Origin: JAEUIV01 sp033763795
GTDB taxonomy: Bacteria > Planctomycetota > Phycisphaerae > Phycisphaerales > UBA1924
Direction of reading: 5' to 3'
NCBI GenBank assembly: GCA_033763795.1
Contig: JANRJV010000038.1
Span: 1 to 64,000, forward strand
DNA length: 64,000 nucleotides
The position numbers and the translations under genes are program-made. Every line of letters begins with the position of its first letter. Within the stretch, counting starts at the first letter, position 1. The notes beneath the pieces are model-generated. The model did not search any database and had not been told where the DNA came from. It saw nothing but the letters and a program-made list of their open reading frames with translations. Below are positions 58,150-64,000 of the stretch, piece by piece.

Positions 58150-59706
58150 ATGGAGCCCCAACCGGTTCACCCGCTCAACGAGAAGTTCGTCCTGGACGCC
58201 ATCACCTTCGATGACGTGCTGCTGATCCCGCGCCGCAGCGCCGTCGTCCCCGGGGACGCCGATCTGACGACGCGGCTGACGCGCTCGATCACGCTGGGGA
58301 TCCCGCTGCTCTCGGCGCCGATGGACACGGTCACCGAGTCCCGACTGGCGATCGCGCTGGCGCAGGAGGGCGGCATCGGCATCATCCACAAGAACATGAC
58401 GCCCGAGGCGCAGGCGCGCGAGGTCACGAAGGTGAAGCGCTCGGAGCACGGCGTGATCACCGATCCGCTGACGCTGGGGCCCGAGGACACCGTGGGGCAG
58501 GCGCGGCGCACGTTCTTTGAGAACAACATCTCGGGCATGCCGGTGGTCGAGGGAGGAGTCTGCGGACAGCGGCGAAAGGGACGCGTGCTGGGGATCATCA
58601 CGGGCCGGGATCTCAAGTTCAATCCGAATTCGGATCAGCGCCCGGTTCGCGAGGTGATGACGGCCCGGAACCTCGTGACGGCGCCCCCCGACACCAAGCT
58701 CGCCGACGCGATCAAGGTGATGCACGCGGGGAAGGTGAAGAAGCTGCTGCTTGTGGACGATCGGCAGCACCTCACGGGCCTGATCACCATCCGCGACATC
58801 GAGCAGCAGCGGCGGTTTCCCAAGGCGGCCAAGGACTCCCGCGGGCGGCTGCGGTGCGGAGCGGCGGTGGGGGTCAAGCAGATCGAGCGCGTCGAGGCCC
58901 TGATCGCGGCGGACGTCGACGTCATCATCGTCGACACGGCCCACGGGCACTCGGAGAACGTTCTGGCGACGGTGCGCGAGGTGAAGAAGCGGTTCTCGAT
59001 CGAGGTCATCGCGGGGAACGTCGCGACGGCGGAGGGGGCGCACGATCTGATCGACGCGGGGGCCGACGCGGTGAAGGTCGGCATCGGCCCGGGCTCGATC
59101 TGCACGACGCGGATCGTGACCGGCGTGGGCATGCCGCAGGTCTCGGCGGTGATGAACGCCGTGAGCGTGTGCGAGAGGGCGGGCGTGCCCGTGATCGCCG
59201 ACGGCGGCGTGCGCCAGTCGGGCGACATCGTCAAGGCGCTGGCGGCGGGCGCGCACACGGTGATGATGGGCGGGCTTTTCGCGGGGCTCGATGAATCGCC
59301 GGGAGAGGTGGTCATCTCCGAAGGGCGGCGCTACAAGACGTATCGCGGCATGGGCTCGGAGGGGGCGATGTTTGCCGGGTCCGCCGACCGGTACATGCAG
59401 GGCGACAAGTACGAGGCGTCGCGCGCGGGGTCCGGCGGGCCGGGCGAGCTGGCGCGGATCAAGTTCGTCCCCGAGGGCGTAGAAGGCCTGGTGCCCTACC
59501 GCGGAGGGTTGGCCGAGTTCGTGTACCAGATGGTCGGCGGGCTGCGGAGCGCCATGGGCTACCTGGGGTGCAGCACGATCGAGGAACTGCGGCGGGACGC
59601 GCGGTTCTGCCGGGTGAGTCGGGCCGGCGTGATCGAGAGCCATCCTCACGACATCAAGATCACCAAGGAAGCGCCGAACTACACGCACGAGATGCGCAAA
59701 GGGTGA
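58150..59706 (+). CDS. guaB: Inosine-5'-monophosphate dehydrogenase
   Basis: 518 aa. Complete IMPDH: ITFDDVLLIPRRSAVVPGDA, LSAPMDTVTESRLAIALAQE at the start, two CBS domains (about 100-220; VITDPLTLGPEDTV, VREVMTARNLVTAPPDTKLA), VDTAHGHSENVLATV, and the catalytic loop GIGPGSICTTRIVTG with C318. Then VIADGGVRQSGDIVKALAAG and a flap with YRGMGSEGAMF. It converts IMP to XMP, the committed step of guanine nucleotide synthesis. The 6-nt gap between CATCAT and ATG suggests leaderless expression. It converges on the LURP-one-like gene with 102 bp of GC-rich sequence between. Confidence 0.96.
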   Translation: MEPQPVHPLNEKFVLDAITFDDVLLIPRRSAVVPGDADLTTRLTRSITLGIPLLSAPMDTVTESRLAIALAQEGGIGIIHKNMTPEAQAREVTKVKRSEHGVITDPLTLGPEDTVGQARRTFFENNISGMPVVEGGVCGQRRKGRVLGIITGRDLKFNPNSDQRPVREVMTARNLVTAPPDTKLADAIKVMHAGKVKKLLLVDDRQHLTGLITIRDIEQQRRFPKAAKDSRGRLRCGAAVGVKQIERVEALIAADVDVIIVDTAHGHSENVLATVREVKKRFSIEVIAGNVATAEGAHDLIDAGADAVKVGIGPGSICTTRIVTGVGMPQVSAVMNAVSVCERAGVPVIADGGVRQSGDIVKALAAGAHTVMMGGLFAGLDESPGEVVISEGRRYKTYRGMGSEGAMFAGSADRYMQGDKYEASRAGSGGPGELARIKFVPEGVEGLVPYRGGLAEFVYQMVGGLRSAMGYLGCSTIEELRRDARFCRVSRAGVIESHPHDIKITKEAPNYTHEMRKG

Positions 59707-59808
59707 ACCGGGGGGGGCCGCCCCTCAGCATGAGGAGCGGCGCGACCGGCCGGTGCGGTCCCACCGGCGCGGTCCGTGCGCGGGCGTGCGGCCTCCCGCG
59801 CGGCGCGG

Positions 59809-60405
59809 CTATTCCTGCTTGCCCTCGATGCTCGCCAGCAGGCAGGCGCAAGCCAGCACGATCAGGTCGTCGATCAGCGCGTGCTCTTCCAGGATCTCGA
59901 TATCCAGCACGTAGGCCAGCAGCGAGCGCCTGCTGGTAAGGCGTGCGATGCAGCGGTCCGAGCCGGCTTCGCGCAGCTCGTACCCCTGGTTCATCAGCAG
60001 CGACGCCAGAGGCAGCACACGGCGGAGGAAGGCCGCGGCTCCGCTGTCTTCACGGAGGCCCGCGATGACCGAGCCGTCGGGCCCCAGCACCGTCCAGGAA
60101 TCGCGGACGAGCGAAGTCAGGGCGCCGCGCCGGAGGCCCCCGAGCACGGCTCCGTCGGGCAGCATGACGTCGTACGTCGCGCCGAAGTCGAGCACGGACC
60201 GGGCCCGGATGCGGAACAGCTCGCGCTCCTGCCCGCGGTCGGCGTAGAAGCGGAAGTCCTCGCGGAGCTTGAAGGCTTTCTGCCGGCACCAGCCGGTGAG
60301 CTCCCCGCGGCCGTCGGTGATCTCGAAGGAAGCGCCCATCAGCACCAGCAGCTTCCGCCGGAGGCGGTAACGTCGGGGCGGAGAAGTGGCGGGGTCGTCG
60401 GGCAC
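59809..60405 (-). CDS. LURP-one-related / Tubby-fold-like protein
   Basis: 198 aa from GTG 60405. The sequence is a run of short beta strands: KLLVLMGASFEITDGRGELT, FKLREDFRFYADRGQERELF, TYDVMLPDGAVLGGLRRGAL and SWTVLGPDGSVIAGLREDSG, matching the repeated pattern (strand - D/PDG - strand) of LURP-one-related and phospholipid-scramblase-like proteins with a Tubby C-terminal-type barrel. The C-terminal ~45 residues contain a hydrophobic helix (LIDDLIVLACACLLASIEG). Bacterial members are mostly uncharacterised. An in-frame ATG 25 codons in would remove the first strand. The start region shares a TTATA-type promoter element with the divergent lysC. Confidence 0.5.
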   Translation of the reverse strand: MPDDPATSPPRRYRLRRKLLVLMGASFEITDGRGELTGWCRQKAFKLREDFRFYADRGQERELFRIRARSVLDFGATYDVMLPDGAVLGGLRRGALTSLVRDSWTVLGPDGSVIAGLREDSGAAAFLRRVLPLASLLMNQGYELREAGSDRCIARLTSRRSLLAYVLDIEILEEHALIDDLIVLACACLLASIEGKQE

Positions 60406-60414
60406 GGGACGTCC

Positions 60415-60422
60415 CTTATAGT
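60415..60422. promoter_or_regulatory. Shared divergent -10 region of lysC and the LURP-one-like gene
   Basis: CTTATAGT contains TATAGT (60417-60422) on the + strand toward lysC and TATAAG (60415-60420) on the minus strand, 9 nt before the GTG of the divergent gene. Neither has a good -35. Confidence 0.4.
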
Positions 60423-60468
60423 TCTGGCCCGCGCCGCCCGAGGCGGCGCACGGAAGGCTCGGCGCTCG

Positions 60469-61713
60469 TTGAACATCATCGTACAGAAGTTCGGCGGTTC
60501 CTCGGTCGCGGACGCGGCCAAGCTGCGACGCTGCGCCGAGAGAGTGATCGCCGAGCGCCGCGCGGGGGCGAGCGTGGTCGTGGTCGTGTCGGCGATGGGG
60601 AAATCGACGGACGCGCTGATCGCGCTGGCCCATGAAGTGACCGATGCGCCCAGCAAGCGCGAGCTGGACATGCTGCTGGCCACGGGCGAGCAGGTGTCGA
60701 TCGCGCTGATGGCGATGACGCTCGAATCGATGGGATGCCCGGCGGTCAGCTTCACGGGCGGCCAGATCGGGATGACCACCGACGATGTCTTCACGAAGGC
60801 GGCGATCCTGGAGGTCTCGGCGGATCGGATCCGGCGCGCGCTCCGCGAGGGGCGCGTGGCGGTCGTCGCGGGCTTCCAGGGCGTCACGCCCGACGGGGAG
60901 ATCACGACGCTGGGCCGCGGCGGGAGCGACACGACCGCCGTCGCTGTGGCGGCGGCGCTCGGCGCCGCGCGCTGCGACATCTTCACGGACGTCGACGGGG
61001 TCTACACGGCGGACCCGCGGCTCGTGCCGACGGCGCGGAAGCTGCGGACCATCAGCTACGAGGCGATGCTCGAGATGGCCTCGCTGGGGGCGAAGGTCAT
61101 GCACGACCGGAGCGTCAAGTTCGGCGCGATGTACCGCGTGCCTATCCACGTCCGCCACAGCCAGAAGGACGAGCAGGGGACCGTGATCTGCGCGGAGGAG
61201 CAACAGGTGGAGAAGAAGGAGCTGACGGGCGTAGCGCTGCGCCAGAACCTCGGACGCGTCACGCTGACGGGCGTGCCCGACTCGCCGGGGGTCGCGGCCC
61301 GGATCTTCGCGGGGCTGGCGGAGGCGAACATCAGCGTCGACGACATCATCCAGACGGTGACGAGCGTCGGCGGGCGCGCGGGCAAGGGCGAAGCCACCAT
61401 CTCGTTCACGGTCGATCACGGGGATCTGGCCGACATCCGTCCGCTGGTCGACGCGATGCTGGACGACATCGGCGGCGGGGCCGCACGCATCGACGTCGGG
61501 TTCGCGAAGGTCTCAGCGGTGGGGGTGGGCATCCGCAGCCACGCCGAGACCGCGGCGGTGATGTTCCGGGCGCTCGCCGACGCGGGCATCAACATCGCGA
61601 ACATCACGACCAGCGAGATCAAGATCAGCGCCATCGTTGAGAAGGCCGACGGCGAGCGGGCCCTGCGGACGGTGCACGACGCGTTCGGGCTGGGCGGGCA
61701 GCCGGCCGGCTGA
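60469..61713 (+). CDS. lysC: Aspartate kinase
   Basis: 414 aa from TTG 60469, chosen because the protein must start at the first strand IIVQKFGGSSVADAAKL. Kinase motifs: KFGGSS, VVVVVSAMGKSTDALI, GRGGSDTTAVAVAAAL and DVDGVYTADPRLVP. Two C-terminal ACT domains follow (about 265-335 and 345-405, with GVPDSPGVAARIFAGLAEAN; AVGVGIRSHAETAAVMFRAL), the usual sites of lysine/threonine feedback. It phosphorylates aspartate, the first step toward lysine, threonine and methionine. GGAAGG 11 nt upstream may serve as the ribosome-binding site. TATAGT lies ~46 nt before the start. Confidence 0.95.
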   Translation: MNIIVQKFGGSSVADAAKLRRCAERVIAERRAGASVVVVVSAMGKSTDALIALAHEVTDAPSKRELDMLLATGEQVSIALMAMTLESMGCPAVSFTGGQIGMTTDDVFTKAAILEVSADRIRRALREGRVAVVAGFQGVTPDGEITTLGRGGSDTTAVAVAAALGAARCDIFTDVDGVYTADPRLVPTARKLRTISYEAMLEMASLGAKVMHDRSVKFGAMYRVPIHVRHSQKDEQGTVICAEEQQVEKKELTGVALRQNLGRVTLTGVPDSPGVAARIFAGLAEANISVDDIIQTVTSVGGRAGKGEATISFTVDHGDLADIRPLVDAMLDDIGGGAARIDVGFAKVSAVGVGIRSHAETAAVMFRALADAGINIANITTSEIKISAIVEKADGERALRTVHDAFGLGGQPAG

Positions 61714-61756
61714 CGGGCGGGGCGGCGCGCGGGCCCCTGTGGCATACTGAGGGGGA

Positions 61757-64000
61757 ATGCTCGGGCTCTTCGCGTCATCGATCTTTCTCGGGGCGTTCCT
61801 GCTCTTTCTGGTGCAGCCCATGGTGGGCAAGCTGATCCTGCCGTTGCTGGGCGGAAGCCCGAACGTCTGGACCACGGTGATGCTCTACTTCCAGGCGATG
61901 CTGCTGGCGGGGTACGGCTATGCCCACGCGCTGTCGAAGCTCAAGCTGGGCACACGCGTCGCGGTGCACATCGTCGTGGCGCTGGCGCCGCTGGCGCTGC
62001 TGCCCATCGGCTTGCCCGGGGCGGCCGGCGCGGGCGGCGCGTGGATGCCTGATCCGGAGGGCTTCCAGGCGGGGAGCGTGCTCCTTTTGCTCGCGGCGGC
62101 GACGGCGGGGCCCGTGTTCGTCCTCTGCAGCGTTTCGTCGACGCTGCAAAGCTGGTTCAGCGCGACGGGGCATCGGGCCGCACGCGACCCGTACTTCCTG
62201 TACGGCGCGAGCAACGCCGGGAGCATGGCCGCGCTGCTGGCGTATCCGGTGCTCGTGGAGCCCTGGTTCCCGCTGACGCAGCAGCGCTGGGCGTGGTCGA
62301 TCGCGTACGCCGGGCTGGCGGTGATGCTCGCGGCGTGCGGCATCTCGGCGTGGCGTGCGATGCGCCGGGCCGGGCCGGAAAGTCGGCAGGTCGCCCGCGG
62401 GGGGCCCGCGGTCTCGGCGACGCCGGTGGATGAACGGGCGCGGACGCGCGAGCGCTTGATGTGGCTGGCGCTGTCGCTGGTTCCGGCCGGGTTGATGATG
62501 GGCGCGACGCAGCACATCACGACGGACATCGCCGCCGTGCCGCTGCTCTGGATCCTGCCGCTGACGCTCTACCTGCTGACGTACATCGTTGCGTTCTCGC
62601 AGTTCGGCCCCCGGGCGGGCCGGATCGCGGCGTGGCTCGTGCCGGTCGCGGTCGTCGCCGTGGGGGTAATGGCGATCGTCCGGCTGCGGTCGCCGACGTG
62701 GCTGCCCGTCTCCGCGCACCTGGTGCTGCTGGCGGCGGGCGCGATGGCGTGCCACGGCCGGCTGGCGAGCTTGCGGCCTTCGCCCACGCGGCTCACCGAG
62801 TTCTATCTCATGCTCTCGGTGGGCGGCGTGCTCGCGGGGATCATCTGCGGCATCACCGCCCCCGCGGTGTTCAACGGCGTGGTCGAGTATCCGCTGTTCA
62901 TCGTCGCGGCATGCCTGCTGAGGCCGACGACGAAACGGGCCGACGCCCCGCGCCGCCAGCAGTGGAGCGTCGTGCGCCTGACGCTTCGGACCGTGGCGTG
63001 GATGATGGTGGTTGGCATCGTGCCCGCCTACGTGTTCATGATGGCGTGGCTGCTGGGGCCCTCGGCGCCGAGCGATGCGCTCAGGTACCCGCTCTTTCAG
63101 CTGTGCTGGATCGTGCCGGCGGCGCTGACGCTGGCGGTGCTGTCACGCCGGTGGCTCTATGCGGCGGCCGTCGTCGGGCTCCTGGCGATTCCCTGGTTCG
63201 ATCGGCAGCTATTGGAGCGCGAGATCCTGCAGATCCGGACGTTCTTCGGCGTGCACCGCGTGGTCGCCCAGGACGGCGCCGCCGGCGTCGCGCACCTGCT
63301 GTTCCACGGGACGACGGAGCACGGCAGGCAGTGGCGCTCGTCCCCGTTCGACCGCCAGCCGATGGCGTACTTCACGCGGACCGGGCCCGTGGGCGATGTG
63401 TTCGCGGAGCTGGACCGCCGGGCGCGGGAAGAGCCGTCGGCGGGGCAGCGCGTCGCCGTCATCGGGCTTGGGGCGGGGACCCTGGCCGCGTACGGGCGTG
63501 CCGAGCGCGCGTTCACCTTCTACGAGATTGATCCGGTCGTGAAGGACATCGCGACGGATCCGGACCTGTTCTCGTACCTGGCGCAGAGCGATTCGCCCAT
63601 CGATTTCGTGCTGGGAGACGCCCGGCTCACCATCGCGCGCGCGGAGGAGGCGGCCTACGACCTGATCGCCATGGACGCGTTCAGTTCCGATGCGGTGCCG
63701 ATCCACCTGATCTCGCGCGAGGCGGTCGCGGCGTACCTGCGGGCGCTCCGGCCGGGCGGCCTGCTGATGTTCAACGTCAGCAACCGGCACATCCGGTTCG
63801 AGCCCGTGCTGTCGCGGCTGGCGGAGGACGCGGGCCTCGTAGGCATGATGCGCGACGAGCCGCGGATCTCGATGGAGGAGCGGCGCGGGGGAAAGCAGCC
63901 CTCGGCGTTCATCGTCCTGGCGCGCCGCGCCGAAGACCTCGGGCTCCTCGCGGCCGACACCCGGTGGCGCCGGCTCGAGCCCGCGCCGGCGGCCGTGCGG
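61757..64000 (+). CDS. Membrane-bound spermidine-synthase-like protein, 3' end missing
   Basis: At least 748 aa; the frame is open to the last base. The N-terminal ~470 residues are a polytopic membrane domain (first helix SSIFLGAFLLFLVQPMVGKL), and the C-terminal part is a spermidine-synthase-like Rossmann domain with VAVIGLGAGTLAAYGRAERA, FTFYEIDPVVKDIATDPDLF and LIAMDAFSSDAVPIHLISRE. Such fusions are widespread in planctomycetes and are often labelled 'fused MFS/spermidine synthase'; the aminopropyl-transfer activity is unproven for the fused class. CATACT lies 8 nt before ATG 61757, and GAGGGGG also precedes it. It follows lysC after 43 bp. Confidence 0.85.
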   Translation, partial: MLGLFASSIFLGAFLLFLVQPMVGKLILPLLGGSPNVWTTVMLYFQAMLLAGYGYAHALSKLKLGTRVAVHIVVALAPLALLPIGLPGAAGAGGAWMPDPEGFQAGSVLLLLAAATAGPVFVLCSVSSTLQSWFSATGHRAARDPYFLYGASNAGSMAALLAYPVLVEPWFPLTQQRWAWSIAYAGLAVMLAACGISAWRAMRRAGPESRQVARGGPAVSATPVDERARTRERLMWLALSLVPAGLMMGATQHITTDIAAVPLLWILPLTLYLLTYIVAFSQFGPRAGRIAAWLVPVAVVAVGVMAIVRLRSPTWLPVSAHLVLLAAGAMACHGRLASLRPSPTRLTEFYLMLSVGGVLAGIICGITAPAVFNGVVEYPLFIVAACLLRPTTKRADAPRRQQWSVVRLTLRTVAWMMVVGIVPAYVFMMAWLLGPSAPSDALRYPLFQLCWIVPAALTLAVLSRRWLYAAAVVGLLAIPWFDRQLLEREILQIRTFFGVHRVVAQDGAAGVAHLLFHGTTEHGRQWRSSPFDRQPMAYFTRTGPVGDVFAELDRRAREEPSAGQRVAVIGLGAGTLAAYGRAERAFTFYEIDPVVKDIATDPDLFSYLAQSDSPIDFVLGDARLTIARAEEAAYDLIAMDAFSSDAVPIHLISREAVAAYLRALRPGGLLMFNVSNRHIRFEPVLSRLAEDAGLVGMMRDEPRISMEERRGGKQPSAFIVLARRAEDLGLLAADTRWRRLEPAPAAVR

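Noticed and set aside
60406..60468. A riboswitch or attenuator for lysC
   Set aside because: Only 63 bp separates the divergent start from the lysC TTG, too short for a lysine riboswitch, and no leader-peptide run of Lys/Thr codons is visible.
1..64000. CRISPR arrays, insertion sequences, prophage genes or att repeats
   Set aside because: No regularly spaced repeats, transposase, integrase or terminal inverted repeats were found; gene style and base composition look uniform throughout.

Overview
The window is a gapless 64-kb stretch of GC-rich (roughly 70% by eye) bacterial chromosome packed with housekeeping and envelope genes. I see no insertion sequence, prophage, integrase, CRISPR array or rRNA operon. 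Several features point to a planctomycete, most likely class Phycisphaerae: a secreted metalloprotease ending in a doubled 'FxDVTSVLGNxG' dockerin-like tail, a DUF1559-style pseudopilin, DUF1573, DUF1579 and DUF4340 proteins, a GldF-GldG fusion, and a TPR protein carrying two RNA polymerase alpha C-terminal domains. KDO/heptose-type genes and Lol/Asm-type proteins imply a Gram-negative double membrane. This placement is inferred from protein features; no rRNA is present to confirm it.

Layout. 1-4163 (+): the 3' end of a KdsC-like phosphatase, a nucleotidyltransferase-kinase fusion with HldE domains in reversed order, a family 2 glycosyltransferase and ispE. 4138-18776 (-): malQ with a histone-H1-like tail, a small membrane protein, two adjacent PAS-LuxR regulators, class I aldolase, an HU/IHF protein, a small lipoprotein, a DUF1573 protein, the large metalloprotease, a DUF1579 protein, tRNA-Arg(CCU), a pseudopilin and an orphan short flagellin. 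19032-30738 (+): a gliding-type ABC locus (ATPase, GldF-GldG fusion, DUF4340 protein) running into a giant AsmA-like protein, a LOG-family enzyme and a lipoprotein. 30795-35011 (-): a SpoIID-domain lipoprotein, the TPR/alpha-CTD protein and a MATE transporter.

35161-41690 (+): scpB, a lipoprotein, a tightly overlapped DUF58 - transglutaminase - methyltransferase set, and a PilZ-like protein. 41763-43591 (-): a lipoprotein and a methyltransferase. 43741-53318 (+): an exported esterase, two DinB-fold proteins, a DevC/DevA/DevB-like exporter, exported MsrA, a chemoreceptor with a CxxCH haem motif, and a lone CoA-transferase A subunit. 53333-64000: a class I amidotransferase (-), then thrC, an S41 protease, a LolA-like protein and guaB (+), a LURP-one-like protein (-), lysC, and a membrane-bound spermidine-synthase-like protein that runs off the right end.

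How the genes fit together. The left end makes envelope glycans and isoprenoid precursors. The 19-30 kb and 46-50 kb blocks are envelope export and maintenance systems. thrC and lysC both serve the aspartate amino-acid family, and guaB makes guanine nucleotides. A recurrent regulatory theme is a -10-like TAnnnT hexamer 5-8 nt before the start codon with no Shine-Dalgarno sequence, which suggests many leaderless mRNAs. The items I rate most worth follow-up are the TPR/tandem alpha-CTD protein, the haem-motif chemoreceptor, the leaderless-start pattern, the H1-tailed MalQ and the dockerin-like secreted protease. I did not find a clearly new multi-gene system.
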